In this document: in pieces, positions 12,778 to 22,219 of the stretch
Position numbering within the stretch: the stretch's first letter is position 1
Layout of the letters: every line of letters begins with the position of its first letter
Origin: JAGREO01 sp020446285
Lineage (GTDB): Bacteria; Pseudomonadota; Alphaproteobacteria; Geminicoccales; Geminicoccaceae
Reading direction: 5' to 3'
Assembly: GCA_041398005.1 (NCBI GenBank)
Contig: JAWKVP010000003.1
Span: 1-64,000 of the forward strand
Length of the DNA stretch: 64,000 nt
Notes under the pieces: model-generated
The model's database searches: none
The model's input: the letters and a program-made list of their open reading frames with translations, nothing else
What the model was told of the DNA's origin: nothing
Program-made: the position numbers and the translations under genes

Positions 12778-13950
12778 TTATAGGCGGACGGGTTTGCAGG
12801 TTGTCGCGTCGGCACGGAGAACGCCGCAGAGGCGATCGGCATGGGCGGCGTTGTCCAGAGGGCCCACGAGCAGCGGGACGTCTCCGCCACCACCCTGCGC
12901 AAGCGGCGTCAGGCCGCGGGTCAGATCGGCATAGCGTGTCTGCAGGCTTGCCCATTTTGCCGTAGCGTTCGCCGGCGACCCGTACTGACCGAGGTCGAGG
13001 AACCAGTGCTCGGCAGGCGCCGCGCCGAGCGCCAGCTCCTCGCCACCAAGCCCCACACCGACAACGACATTGATACCGAGGTCGCGGCTCTCGCCAAGAG
13101 GCCTCGCCGACACGTCGGGACGCAGCGCCGCCGACTTGACCTGACTCGGCACCATCGATCGCAACCCCGAATAATAGGCAAGATTGTTGGCTACCGCATC
13201 AGCATCCAGATCGAGACTCGCGAGCTTCTGGGCGGCAACCACATCGCCCTTGATACCATAGGCCAGCGCCAGGTTCTGGCGAATACGCGGGGTTGATTCC
13301 GGTCCCTCGGCAAGAGGTTTCAGAACACCGATCGCCCCGTCCGCATCGCCCGAGAGCGCGAGAGAGAGGCCGAGATTGTTCTGCAGAAGGGTCGAATCCG
13401 GCTGAAAATAGAGACCGCGCCGGTACAGTTCGACAGCGCGCTGATGTTGTGCCTGCATGTCATAGATGACACCGGCAACATTGATCAGGCCCAGATCATC
13501 CGGTCGTTTTTCCAGAAGCGGCTCGATGTGTGCGGCGGCGGCCTCGGGCCGGCCCAGTGCAATCATTGCCTTCGCATAGCCGATCACCGCGCGGGGATCG
13601 TCCGGGTCCGCGGCAAGCGCCGCGCCGAAGGCATCCGTTGCCGCCTGCGGCCGGTCCATCTGCTGCATCACCCGCCCGAGCGAAGTCAGAACCGCGACAT
13701 TCCTCGGATCCGAAGCAGCTGCGTGGTCGAGAAGTGTGGCAGCCGTCGGCAGATCACCCGAAGCCTCGGCATCTTCGGCCATGCGCAGCAATCGTTCGAC
13801 CTGAGCGGCCTTGTCCGTTTCGGCGAATGTCTGATTCGAGCCCGGCGAACGCGGTAAACCGGATGGGTTCATCTGGCATCCGGCCAACACCAGACCCAGC
13901 AACAGCACGGCCGAACGGGTACGAAGCGACTGCAGAATGGGCGGGCTCAT
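12778..13950 (-). CDS. TPR lipoprotein with C-terminal SPOR domain
   Basis: The protein of 390 residues begins with a lipoprotein signal peptide: hydrophobic AVLLLGLVLAGC with the lipobox LAGC, cysteine about residue 25. Residues ~50-260 are tetratricopeptide-like repeats, for example ALAADPDDPRAVIGYAKAMI and YFQPDSTLLQNNLGLSLALS. They resemble TadD of Flp-pilus systems. The last ~75 residues (HWFLDLGQYGSPANATAKWA onward) look like a SPOR domain, which binds denuded septal peptidoglycan. It is therefore probably an envelope protein acting at the division site or as an assembly scaffold. No tad genes are nearby. It is convergent with rpmF. Confidence 0.75.
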   Translation of the reverse strand: MSPPILQSLRTRSAVLLLGLVLAGCQMNPSGLPRSPGSNQTFAETDKAAQVERLLRMAEDAEASGDLPTAATLLDHAAASDPRNVAVLTSLGRVMQQMDRPQAATDAFGAALAADPDDPRAVIGYAKAMIALGRPEAAAAHIEPLLEKRPDDLGLINVAGVIYDMQAQHQRAVELYRRGLYFQPDSTLLQNNLGLSLALSGDADGAIGVLKPLAEGPESTPRIRQNLALAYGIKGDVVAAQKLASLDLDADAVANNLAYYSGLRSMVPSQVKSAALRPDVSARPLGESRDLGINVVVGVGLGGEELALGAAPAEHWFLDLGQYGSPANATAKWASLQTRYADLTRGLTPLAQGGGGDVPLLVGPLDNAAHADRLCGVLRADATTCKPVRL

Positions 13951-14048
13951 TCAAAAGATCTCCGGAGTCATCAATTCCCGACGATCATGATCGGCCTTGG
14001 TGAAGAAAGCGTTAATTCGAAGAGGATTCCCCGCGCATTTCTTTCAGG

Positions 14049-15131
14049 TCAGCCCTTTCCCTCTGCAACCCGGCGCTCATTGTCGAGAATCCGTGCCTTG
14101 CGCCCTGCCCCTGCACGATACCCGCCTGTCGAACCGTCCCCGCGGACAACGCGGTGACAGGGTATCGCGAGCAGCAACGGATTGCGCGCACATGCTCCGG
14201 CGACCGCCCGAACGGCCGAAGGCGCGCCGATTGCGTTCGCGATCTCGCCATAGGACCGCGTCTCGCCGCAAGGAATCTTCATGAGTGAATGCCACACGCG
14301 CTCCTCGAAGACCGTCCCGCGGATATCGAGCGGGAACGCCTCCACCCGCCCCGGTTGCTCGATCATCGAAACGATCGCCTCGATGACTTCCCGCCATCCG
14401 GGACCATCATTTTCGCATTTTACATTTGCCCTGCAGAAACGCCGGCGCAAGCCTGCCTCGAGTTCCGCGTCGCTGGCACCAAAATCGATAGCGCAGACCC
14501 CCTTGCCGGTGCGCGCGACGAGCATCCGTCCGAGCGGGCTGTCAACGATGAGAAATGCGATGGTTTCACCCTCACCACCACGCCGGTAGCGATCCGGCTT
14601 CATTCCAAGGCCAAGGCCGTCATCCTCATAGAACCGGCTGCTGCCGCCATATCCCGCCTCGTAGAAGGCCTCGGTGACGCTCGACGAGGCGGCCAGAGCC
14701 CCCCGCAACCGCCGCCGTCGCCGCGCGCGGGCATATTCGCGCGGACTCATACCGAGTCGCATGCGAAACAAGCGCCGCAAACGTTCAGGACTGAGGCCCG
14801 TTCCTTCGGCAAGCATCGCCAGCGATGGCGTTTCCTCCGCCCGGTCGATGATTTCGCAAAGCTGTTGAATGATCAGCACCTCTCCGTCATCGCCGCGCGG
14901 ATGGCAACGCTTGCAGGGACGATAGCCGGCACGCTCGGCCGATTGCCAATCGTCGAAGAACCGCGTGTTCACGCGTCCCGGTTTGCGCGAGCGGCAATCC
15001 GGCCGGCAATAGATGCCCGTTGTCATCACCGCATAGAGGAAGGCACCCGCGGACGAATCTCTCATGGCCTCACCATGGATGATCCGCCAGCGCAATTCGA
15101 AAACAGGATTCTCCGCCGTTTCGTCGATCAT
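14049..15131 (-). CDS. ada: Bifunctional Ada: DNA-repair methyltransferase and transcriptional regulator
   Basis: Ada removes methyl groups from phosphotriesters and O6-methylguanine and activates the adaptive response. The 360-residue protein shows all parts in order. First is an N-terminal zinc-cysteine module (YCRPDCRSRKPGRVNTRFF then CKRCHP, with the acceptor cysteine in GIYCRPDC). An AraC-type HTH follows (LSPERLRRLFRMRLGMSPREY). The C-terminal methyltransferase has the active site IPCHRVVRGDGSTGGY. ATG 15131 is chosen because GAGGG lies eight bases upstream; a longer in-frame extension looks non-coding. It is downstream of, and co-oriented with, a uracil-DNA glycosylase gene, giving a small DNA-repair group. 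Confidence 0.95.
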   Translation of the reverse strand: MIDETAENPVFELRWRIIHGEAMRDSSAGAFLYAVMTTGIYCRPDCRSRKPGRVNTRFFDDWQSAERAGYRPCKRCHPRGDDGEVLIIQQLCEIIDRAEETPSLAMLAEGTGLSPERLRRLFRMRLGMSPREYARARRRRRLRGALAASSSVTEAFYEAGYGGSSRFYEDDGLGLGMKPDRYRRGGEGETIAFLIVDSPLGRMLVARTGKGVCAIDFGASDAELEAGLRRRFCRANVKCENDGPGWREVIEAIVSMIEQPGRVEAFPLDIRGTVFEERVWHSLMKIPCGETRSYGEIANAIGAPSAVRAVAGACARNPLLLAIPCHRVVRGDGSTGGYRAGAGRKARILDNERRVAEGKG

Positions 15132-15255
15132 CGTCACCCTCGTGCACCCGTTCCGTTGCCGTTCGCTGAACCGATCCCGTGATGACGGATCTTCCAGAGA
15201 AAGACACTCCGCGAACACGCGCGCAATTCTGAGGATGCGTGAAAAACAGCCCCGG

Positions 15256-15921
15256 TCAGGCGCGCAGGCGGTCGATCAGGGTCATCACATCATCGAACAT
15301 CGCCTCGGTGAGACGACCGGTATTCACATTGTAACGTGAGCAATGATAACTGGAAACGACATGACGCCCGTCGGCAAGCCCGACCGCGGCAGCGTGGGCA
15401 AAAGGTGCCTGGCGATCTCTCATGCCGAGCACGCGAAGGACCGTCAGATGGGCTATCCGGCCAAGCGTCAGCAGAATGCGGGGACGTGGCTCGGCCTCGA
15501 TCTCGTCAACGAGGAACCGCCTGCAGGTCCTGATCTCCGCACCTGTGGGCCGGTTTGCCGGCGGAACACAGCGAACGGCATTGACGATTCGGCAATCCGA
15601 CAATTCCAGCCCGTCATCGACACGCTCGTCGAAACGGTCATTGGACCATCCGTGCCGTGCAAGCGCCGAATAGAGAACCTTGCCGGCGAAATCGCCCGTA
15701 AACGGCCGTCCGGTGCGGTTCGCCCCGGAGACACCCGGAGCGAGACCGACAACCAGAAGAGAAGCGTTCCTGTCGCCGAAAGCGGCGACAGGACGGTTGT
15801 GCCAGGCCGGCTGCCTCAGCCTTTGCTCGCCGAGAAATTCCGCAAGACGCGGGCAGAGTCGACAGTCCGGATCTGGCTGGCAACGGGTTCCGGGAAGCGG
15901 GGATGACGACTCAGTCGTCAT
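15256..15921 (-). CDS. Type 5 uracil-DNA glycosylase (UDGb)
   Basis: This 221-residue enzyme should excise uracil and possibly other deaminated bases. Motif 1 GLAPGVSGANRTGRPF and motif 3 SSYHCSRYNVNTGRLT match the UDGb (family 5) pattern, which lacks the polar Asp/Asn of motif 1 in other UDGs. Cysteines in CQPDPDCRLCPR plus NAVRCVP suggest the four-cysteine iron-sulfur site of families 4 and 5. The start ATG 15921 follows GAGGAG and lies inside the end of the upstream NYN gene (11-base overlap), so the two are probably translated together. Ada follows after 124 bases on the same strand. Confidence 0.9.
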   Translation of the reverse strand: MTTESSSPLPGTRCQPDPDCRLCPRLAEFLGEQRLRQPAWHNRPVAAFGDRNASLLVVGLAPGVSGANRTGRPFTGDFAGKVLYSALARHGWSNDRFDERVDDGLELSDCRIVNAVRCVPPANRPTGAEIRTCRRFLVDEIEAEPRPRILLTLGRIAHLTVLRVLGMRDRQAPFAHAAAVGLADGRHVVSSYHCSRYNVNTGRLTEAMFDDVMTLIDRLRA

Positions 15922-16555
15922 AAAACTCCTCGTCACCCTCGACATCGTCGTGATCGTCATCGGGACGGTCGTCGAACGATCGTCTCATATCGTCCCGTCC
16001 GCCGGAATGCTCGCGGGCGATGAGATCCTCGAGAAGAGCCAGATCGACGAAGAAATCCGCCTGGCGACGCAGTTCGTCGGCGATCATGGGCGGCTGCGGA
16101 CGAATGGTACTGACAACCGTCACCCGCACGCCGCGCCGCTGGAGCGCCTCCACGAGCACACGGAAATCGCCATCGCCGGACATCAGCACGATGTGATCGA
16201 CGAAGGGCGCTATCTCCATCGCCTGAACGGCGATCTCGACATCCATGTTGCCCTTGAACTTGCGGCGACCGGTCGCCTGGGTGAACTCCTTGAGCGGCTT
16301 CGTGACCATGGTGAAGCCGTTATAGTCCAGCCAGTCGACCAGTGGTCGAATCGGCGAATATTCCTGCTCATCGAGCAAGGCCGTATAGTAATAGGCACGC
16401 ACGAGGCGTGAACGGCTGGCGAATACCTCCAGCAGCCGCTTGTAGTCGATGTCGAAGTCGAGAGCGCGTGCGGCCTGAAACAGGTTTGCGCCGTCGATGA
16501 AGAGAGCCACACGCTCTTCATCGCGGATATGCTTGAGGGCTGTTAAGCGTGCCAT
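15911..16555 (-). CDS. NYN-domain (LabA/DUF88-like) protein, putative ribonuclease
   Basis: The NYN domain is a PIN-like fold, and several members cleave RNA. The 214-residue protein shows the acidic active-site pattern: ALFIDGANLF near residue 20, KGNMDVEIAVQAME (middle Asp) and LMSGDGDFRVLVEAL (Asp-Gly-Asp). The C-terminus is a run of Asp/Glu residues. ATG 16555 is preferred because GGAGA lies just upstream; ATG 16567 also works. The gene overlaps UDGb by 11 bases. In alphaproteobacteria an NYN gene is often found divergent from rpoZ, as here. The substrate is unknown. Confidence 0.85.
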   Translation of the reverse strand: MARLTALKHIRDEERVALFIDGANLFQAARALDFDIDYKRLLEVFASRSRLVRAYYYTALLDEQEYSPIRPLVDWLDYNGFTMVTKPLKEFTQATGRRKFKGNMDVEIAVQAMEIAPFVDHIVLMSGDGDFRVLVEALQRRGVRVTVVSTIRPQPPMIADELRRQADFFVDLALLEDLIAREHSGGRDDMRRSFDDRPDDDHDDVEGDEEFYDD

Positions 16556-16884
16556 GTTGATCTCCATTTTATCGGCACGTGAGATCTGAGCATGACCAGA
16601 GGAAGCGACACACGGCCATTCCGCCGCACACACTTGGTGAGCGTATCCGACCCTTCAGGCTTTGTTGCGCTGAAACCCGGCAAACCAATATAGTTGCGGA
16701 ACAAAGAACCTCCAATCACACAAGTGACCTATAATGTACCTCGTCTCAAAGATCCATCCCGTGATGGCCGGGTCGCGACGTGCTCCAGTGCATGTTTGCG
16801 TTGAAGACGACATTGCGCTAAGAGCGTCCCGGCCAGCTGATATCGTAGTTCCCCAACACCGCAGTTTCATGGAGATTCCATCCC
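16556..16884. other. Divergent promoter region of the NYN gene and rpoZ
   Basis: These 329 bases separate two diverging genes. A perfect TATAAT at 16730-16735 on the plus strand could be a -10 box for rpoZ, but no good -35 box lies at the right distance. No gene is recognised; the small open frames here have no ribosome-binding site. Confidence 0.4.
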
Positions 16885-17253
16885 ATGGCAAGAATTACCG
16901 TGGAAGATTGTGTCGAACGTGTGCCGAGCCGCTTCGAGCTGGTCATGCTCGCGGCCCAGCGCGCACGGGACATCTCCGCCGGAGCCGCCCTCACACTCGA
17001 CCGCGACAATGATAAAAATCCGGTGGTGGCCTTGAGGGAAATCGCGGAAACCACGGTGGAGTTCGATCACCTGCGCTACGAACTCATTCACGGCCTGCGC
17101 CGCCACGTCGAGGGTAACGAGGAGGAGGAGCCGGAGGATCTGGCGCAGGAGCTCGAGGCGCTGATGCCGAGCAATGCGATGATCGGCGGCGAGGGCGACG
17201 AGATGCCCGAGGGCCTGAGCTACGGCGACATGGACGTCGAGGAGGAGGACTGA
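16885..17253 (+). CDS. rpoZ: RNA polymerase omega subunit
   Basis: Omega helps fold and assemble the beta' subunit and takes part in ppGpp binding. The sequence starts MARITVEDCVERVPSRFELV and continues with LAAQRARDISAGAALTLDRD and NPVVALREIAETTV, the conserved omega core. A long acidic tail (EEEEPEDLAQELEALMP to the end) brings it to 122 residues, within the alphaproteobacterial range. GGAG lies 9 bases upstream of the ATG. The next gene is rsh, the ppGpp synthetase/hydrolase, an arrangement conserved across many proteobacteria. Confidence 0.97.
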   Translation: MARITVEDCVERVPSRFELVMLAAQRARDISAGAALTLDRDNDKNPVVALREIAETTVEFDHLRYELIHGLRRHVEGNEEEEPEDLAQELEALMPSNAMIGGEGDEMPEGLSYGDMDVEEED

Positions 17254-17461
17254 GACGCGACGCTGGCCCCTCGATGAACATCCGAACAGCCATCACGCGC
17301 CGCCGGAGATAATCGGCGGCGGCGGCGATGTTGAGCCGGTTCGCCCGGTCGTGCCGGCAGTTGTCCGCGAAGCCGGTACTGATGAACCTGCCGCCGAAAC
17401 GGTTCCGGTTGCGGAAAACCCGGTTGCGGACACCAATGCCCAGCCGCAGCGTCGCAAGGTC

Positions 17462-19639
17462 ATGCGTCAGTATGATCTTGTCGAGCTCGTCAAGTCCTAT
17501 GACCCGAATGCCGATGAGAACCTGCTGAACCGGGCCTATGTCTTTGCCATGAAGGCACATGGGTCGCAGCTGCGTGCATCGGGCGATCCCTATTTCCATC
17601 ATCCGGTCGAGGTTGCAGGCATACTTGCCGGTTACAAGCTCGACAGTGCCTCGATCGCCACCGGGCTGCTTCACGACACGGTCGAGGATACCGGCGTCAC
17701 GCTCGATGAGATCCGGTCGCTCTTCGGCGATACGGTAGCCCGACTCGTCGATGGCGTGACCAAGCTCAACAAGATTCACCTGCAATCGGCCCAGACCGCG
17801 CAGGCGGAAAATTTCCGCAAGCTGCTGCTGGCAATGTCCGAGGACATTCGTGTGCTGCTGGTCAAGCTCGCCGACCGCCTGCACAACATGCGCACGCTGC
17901 ACTTCATCAAGAAACCCGAGAAGCGCAGGCGCATCGCCACCGAAACCTCGGAGATCTATGCCCCGCTCGCCGCCCGCATCGGCATGGACAAGCTCAAGGC
18001 GGAACTCGAGGATCTGGCCTTCCAGCAACTCTGGCCGGATGCCTACGACAGCATCCAGCATCGTCTCCTGCAACTTCGGCGCGACGATACCGAACTGATC
18101 GACCGCATCGTCGATGGCATCCGCGCAACCCTGAACGAGGCCGGCATCGAGGCCGATATCAGCGGTCGCGAGAAATCGCCCATATCGATCTGGCGCAAGA
18201 TGCAGCGCAAGAACATCAGCTTCGAGCAGCTTGCCGACATCATGGCGTTTCGCGTGCTCGTCGATTCAGTGGGCGAGTGCTACGCCGCGCTCGGCAGCAT
18301 CCATGCCGAATATTCCATGCTGCCGGGCCGCTTCAAGGATTTCATCAGCACCCCCAAGCTCAACGGTTATCGCTCTCTGCACACGACGATCATTGGCCCG
18401 GAACGCCGCAAGATCGAGGTTCAGATCCGCACGAGGCAGATGCACGAGGTGGCCGAACTGGGTGTGGCCGCGCACTGGGCCTACAAGCAGCAGGACGACG
18501 CGCTGACCGATGGCCGGCGCTATCGCTGGATCCGTGAACTTCTCGACATCCTCGAGCATGCCTCCAGTCCCGAGGATTTTCTCGAACATACCAAGCTCGA
18601 GATGTTTCAGGACCAGGTGTTCTGCTTCACCCCGCGCGGCGATCTGATCTCCCTGCCACGGGGATCGACCCCGGTCGATTTCGCCTATGCGGTCCACAGC
18701 GAGGTGGGCGACCACTGCATCGGCGCCAGAGTCGACGGACGCATGGTGCAGCTGCGCACGGAACTCGACAATGGCGATCAGGTCGAGATCATCACCAGCC
18801 GCAATGCCTGGCCGTCGGCTGCCTGGGAGCGTTTCGTCGCCACCGGCAAGGCGCGCGCGCGGATCCGTCGCTATCTCAAGACCAAGCGTCGCGAGGATCT
18901 CGTCCAGCGCGGGCGCACCGCCCTCCAGCGCGTCCAGCGCGGAAGCGGCCAGCGCATAACCGAAAAACAGCTCGAAACCGCCGTCGGCCTGCTCCAGCAG
19001 AAAAGCGTCGAGGACATGCTGGTTGCAGTCGGTGAGGGCAATCTCGCGCCAAGATTGATCATCGAACGGATCCTCCCGCGCACGCTCCAGACGAGACAGG
19101 ATCCACAGGCACAGGAGAACCTGCCGGAACCAGGCGCGAGCCTCCCCCTTCGCCGTGCCCGTGGCGAGGGAACGGCCGGCGATGGCGGCAAACCCGCAAC
19201 CATCGCGGGCTTGCCGCAAGGGATTGCCTTCCAGCTTGCGGGATGTTGCAGGCCGGTCCCCGGTGATCCCATAGTCGGCGTGGTGCGTACCGGACGCCCG
19301 GTCAGCGTGCATCTCAGCGAATGCCGCAACGTCGCGCAGATGGATCCGGCAAGCAGCCGGTTCATCGATGTCGGCTGGGGTGAAATCGATCCTGAGGCAT
19401 ATGCTGCCGCGCGCCTTTCGGTCATGGTACTCAATCGCCCGGGAGCGCTTGGAACCGTGACAACCATCATCGGCAAGCAGGAGGCCAACATCGCCGACGT
19501 TCGCGTAGGGCGAAAGGTCAAGGATCTCTACGAGATGATCCTCGATGTCGAGGTCGCCGACGCCGAACAGCTCCTTCGCATCAAGGCGGCGCTGCGCACA
19601 AGTCCGATCGTCGTGGGAGTCGAACGGGTCCAGTCCTGA
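17462..19639 (+). CDS. rsh: Bifunctional (p)ppGpp synthetase/hydrolase Rsh
   Basis: This 725-residue stringent-response enzyme makes and degrades (p)ppGpp. In order it has an HD hydrolase domain (HHPVEVAGIL, LLHDTVEDTG, KLADRLHNMRTL), a synthetase domain (KSPISIWRKM, AFRVLVDSV, RFKDFISTPKLNGYRSLHT), a TGS domain (VFCFTPRGDLISLPRGSTPV), a zinc-finger/CC segment (LAGCCRPVPGDPIVGV) and a C-terminal ACT domain (MVLNRPGALGTVTTIIGKQE). The RFKD motif is the RXKD type of bifunctional enzymes, and HDxxED is intact. The start is taken at ATG 17462 (MRQYDLVELVKSYDPN), where homologues begin; an in-frame ATG at 17351 would add a Pro/Ala-rich leader. A GC-rich hairpin (17298-17321) lies between rpoZ and rsh. 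Confidence 0.95.
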   Translation: MRQYDLVELVKSYDPNADENLLNRAYVFAMKAHGSQLRASGDPYFHHPVEVAGILAGYKLDSASIATGLLHDTVEDTGVTLDEIRSLFGDTVARLVDGVTKLNKIHLQSAQTAQAENFRKLLLAMSEDIRVLLVKLADRLHNMRTLHFIKKPEKRRRIATETSEIYAPLAARIGMDKLKAELEDLAFQQLWPDAYDSIQHRLLQLRRDDTELIDRIVDGIRATLNEAGIEADISGREKSPISIWRKMQRKNISFEQLADIMAFRVLVDSVGECYAALGSIHAEYSMLPGRFKDFISTPKLNGYRSLHTTIIGPERRKIEVQIRTRQMHEVAELGVAAHWAYKQQDDALTDGRRYRWIRELLDILEHASSPEDFLEHTKLEMFQDQVFCFTPRGDLISLPRGSTPVDFAYAVHSEVGDHCIGARVDGRMVQLRTELDNGDQVEIITSRNAWPSAAWERFVATGKARARIRRYLKTKRREDLVQRGRTALQRVQRGSGQRITEKQLETAVGLLQQKSVEDMLVAVGEGNLAPRLIIERILPRTLQTRQDPQAQENLPEPGASLPLRRARGEGTAGDGGKPATIAGLPQGIAFQLAGCCRPVPGDPIVGVVRTGRPVSVHLSECRNVAQMDPASSRFIDVGWGEIDPEAYAAARLSVMVLNRPGALGTVTTIIGKQEANIADVRVGRKVKDLYEMILDVEVADAEQLLRIKAALRTSPIVVGVERVQS

Positions 19640-19736
19640 GGGACGCCGGAGAAGCGTCAATTTCAATTTATGGTTGCTTTCTGCGGCGGGCGTTCATTAG
19701 AAAATGCAATTTCGCCCGCGCCGGAGAGTCCCTGCC

Positions 19737-21284
19737 ATGCGAGCCACCACGCCTGTCGCGACCACCACCCGCCTCCGCAGCGTCGCACTCGTCGGTCTCG
19801 AAACGGCCGATGTCGATGTGGAGGTGCATATCAGCGCCGGCCTGCCGAGCTTCGGTCTCGTGGGTCTGCCCGACAAGGCCGTCGCCGAAAGCCGCGAACG
19901 CGTCCGGGCGGCACTCTCCAGCCTGTGCCTCTCGCTGCCCACCCGCCGCATCACCGTCAACCTCGCTCCGGGCGATCTCGCCAAGGAAGGCAGTCACTAT
20001 GATCTCGCCATCGCCCTGGGCCTGCTGACGGCAATGAACATCCTTCCCTCCGATGGCTGCGACGGTGCAATCGTCATGGGCGAGCTCGGTCTCGACGGCA
20101 GCATTCGGCCTGTACCCGGCATTCTCGCAGCGGCCGTCGAGGCAGTGGCGCAGGAATGCACGCTCATCTGTCCCCTCGCCTCGGCACGCGAGGCGGCCTG
20201 GCTCGGCGACGAGCTCTCGATCGTCGCGGCAGCCGATCTGGGCACGCTGATCCGGCATCTGCGCGGTGAGACCATACTGCCGCAGCCGCCGCCACCGGAT
20301 CTCGCCGCAGACGATGCGGATTTTCGCGATCTTCGCGACATCAGGGGACAGGAATCGGCCAAGCGCGCACTCGAGATTGCCGCTGCCGGCGGCCACAATC
20401 TTCTCATGTGCGGACCGCCGGGCTCCGGCAAGTCGATGCTCGCGGCGAGGATCGCCGGCCTTCTCCCTCCACTGTCCGCCGCCGAAATGCTCGAAGTCGG
20501 CCTGATCGCCAGCGTCGGCGGCAAGCTCGATGAACAGGGCCTGCGCCGCACACCACCTTTCCGCGATCCGCATCATGCGACCTCCGCAGCCGCGATGGTC
20601 GGCGGCGGCAGCCATGCCCGGCCGGGCGAAATCTCGCTGGCCCACAATGGCGTGCTGTTCCTCGACGAGCTGCCGGAATTCTCGCGTCAGGTGCTCGAAG
20701 CACTCAGGCAACCTCTGGAAAACGGCACGGTCACCGTGGCTCGCGCCCGCTACCATGTCACCTATCCGGCCCGCGTGCTCTTCGTGGCGGCCATGAATCC
20801 GTGCCGTTGCGGCTATCTCGACGATCCGTCCCGGGCATGTTCCAGAGCTCCCCAATGCGCGCGCGACTACCAGAAACGGATATCGGGACCGCTTCTCGAT
20901 CGTATCGACCTGCATGTCGATGTGCCCGCGGTAAAACCGCAGGACCTGACCCTGCCCGTGCCCGGCGAAAGCTCGGCCGATGTGGCGGCGCGCGTGGCGG
21001 CCGCGCGAAACATCCAGCAGGACAGGTTCGCCGCCCTCGGCCGCGACGACCTTCGCTGCAATGCCGGCATGGGACCGGACCTCATCGAACGGCTCTGCCC
21101 CGTCCAGCCGTCGGCACAGAGCGTGCTGGAACGCGCAACCGACCGTCTCGGGCTCTCCGCGCGCGGCTATCATCGGGTCATCAAGGTCGCCCGAACACTC
21201 GCGGATCTCGACGGACGGGAAACCATCGCGCGTGTTCACATCGCCGAGGCACTCGGCCTTCGCCGCAGGCTTCCGGGCCGATAG
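19737..21284 (+). CDS. YifB/ComM-family AAA+ ATPase (Mg-chelatase-like)
   Basis: ComM/YifB proteins are hexameric helicases that aid branch migration during DNA recombination and natural transformation. The 515-residue protein has an N-terminal Lon-like ChlI domain (SFGLVGLPDKAVAESRERVR). The AAA+ core follows, with Walker A GPPGSGKSML, Walker B GVLFLDELPEF and sensor-type AMNPCRCGY. A cysteine group (CRCGYLDDPSRAC...C) and the Mg_chelatase C-terminal domain complete it. ATG 19737 has GGAGAG at the right distance; an upstream ATG (19704) lacks one. It lies 98 bases after rsh on the same strand. Confidence 0.93.
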   Translation: MRATTPVATTTRLRSVALVGLETADVDVEVHISAGLPSFGLVGLPDKAVAESRERVRAALSSLCLSLPTRRITVNLAPGDLAKEGSHYDLAIALGLLTAMNILPSDGCDGAIVMGELGLDGSIRPVPGILAAAVEAVAQECTLICPLASAREAAWLGDELSIVAAADLGTLIRHLRGETILPQPPPPDLAADDADFRDLRDIRGQESAKRALEIAAAGGHNLLMCGPPGSGKSMLAARIAGLLPPLSAAEMLEVGLIASVGGKLDEQGLRRTPPFRDPHHATSAAAMVGGGSHARPGEISLAHNGVLFLDELPEFSRQVLEALRQPLENGTVTVARARYHVTYPARVLFVAAMNPCRCGYLDDPSRACSRAPQCARDYQKRISGPLLDRIDLHVDVPAVKPQDLTLPVPGESSADVAARVAAARNIQQDRFAALGRDDLRCNAGMGPDLIERLCPVQPSAQSVLERATDRLGLSARGYHRVIKVARTLADLDGRETIARVHIAEALGLRRRLPGR

Positions 21285-21335
21285 TGCTCAGGCGCATTCA
21301 CTTCGTTCATCCGCCCGAGCACCAGTTCCTTGTTT

Positions 21336-21386
21336 TTGCATCAATTTATCCAGCCAGATCAGTATGATCCGTCTGGATCGATGCAA
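21336..21386 (+). repeat. Inverted repeat in the pdxJ leader
   Basis: TTGCATC (21336-21342) pairs with GATGCAA (21380-21386), and inside it ATCCAG (21348-21353) pairs with CTGGAT (21373-21378). The two arms sit about 100 bases before pdxJ in a 200-base gap after yifB. It has no T-run, so it is more likely a structured leader or a regulator site than a terminator. Confidence 0.5.
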
Positions 21387-21484
21387 TGGAAAAGCCGGTC
21401 CAGTCGGCCATGCAGCAAATGGCACTGGCCAGTTTGCCGGAAAATGGCTCAACTCTCTGCCGGTCACTTGAAGGAGGGAGCGCC

Positions 21485-22219
21485 TTGGGCAAGCTCAGAC
21501 TGGGCATAAATGTCGATCATGTCGCTACAGTGAGAAACGCCCGGGGTGGCGACAATCCCTGCCCCGTACGCGCGGCGCTCATGGTCCGCGAGGCCGGCGG
21601 CGACGGCATCACCGCCCATCTGCGCGAGGACCGGCGTCATATACGCGACCGCGACGTGGAACGCATCAGCGCCGAATGCGACCTGCCGCTCAATTTCGAG
21701 ATGGCCGCGACGCGCGAGATGATCGACATTGCCAGACGCATCCGTCCCCACGCCACCTGTATCGTCCCCGAACGCCGTGAGGAGCGAACGACCGAGCACG
21801 GTCTCGACGTCGTGCGTCTCGAGGCCGAACTGAAGGACATCACCGCCGAACTTGCTGATGCCGGCTGCCGTGTCTCGCTGTTCATCGACCCGAGCGTCGC
21901 CGCTGTCGAGGCGGCCGCCCGCATCGGCGCTCCGGTGGTCGAACTGCATACCGGCACCTATTGCGAGGCTGACGGCGAAAACCGCGAAACCGAACTCGCA
22001 CGCATCGTCAAAGCCGCCCGTGCCTGCCGCGAGACGGGAATCGAGTGCCATGCGGGTCACGGGCTCGATTACGCAACCGTGAAGCCGATCGCTGCGATTC
22101 CCGAAATCATGGAGCTCAATATCGGCCATTTCCTCATCGGCGAGGCCATCTTCCGGGGATTCGCCGGTGCTGTCGGCGAGATGCGGCGGTTGATGGACGA
22201 GGCCAGAGCCGGCGCATGA
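21485..22219 (+). CDS. pdxJ: Pyridoxine 5'-phosphate synthase
   Basis: PdxJ condenses 1-deoxyxylulose 5-phosphate with 3-amino-1-hydroxyacetone phosphate to give pyridoxine 5'-phosphate, the last ring-forming step of DXP-dependent vitamin B6 synthesis. Conserved segments are seen in order: GINVDHVATVRNARGG, HLREDRRHIRDRDV, NFEMAAT, IVPERREERTTEHGLD, VELHTGTYC, CHAGHGLDY and LNIGHFLIGEAIF. The start is a TTG at 21485, set by a strong AAGGAGG at 21471-21477 with 7-base spacing. That gives MGKLRLGINVDH and 244 residues. The stop overlaps the acpS start (ATGA), so the two genes are translationally coupled. Confidence 0.95.
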   Translation: MGKLRLGINVDHVATVRNARGGDNPCPVRAALMVREAGGDGITAHLREDRRHIRDRDVERISAECDLPLNFEMAATREMIDIARRIRPHATCIVPERREERTTEHGLDVVRLEAELKDITAELADAGCRVSLFIDPSVAAVEAAARIGAPVVELHTGTYCEADGENRETELARIVKAARACRETGIECHAGHGLDYATVKPIAAIPEIMELNIGHFLIGEAIFRGFAGAVGEMRRLMDEARAGA

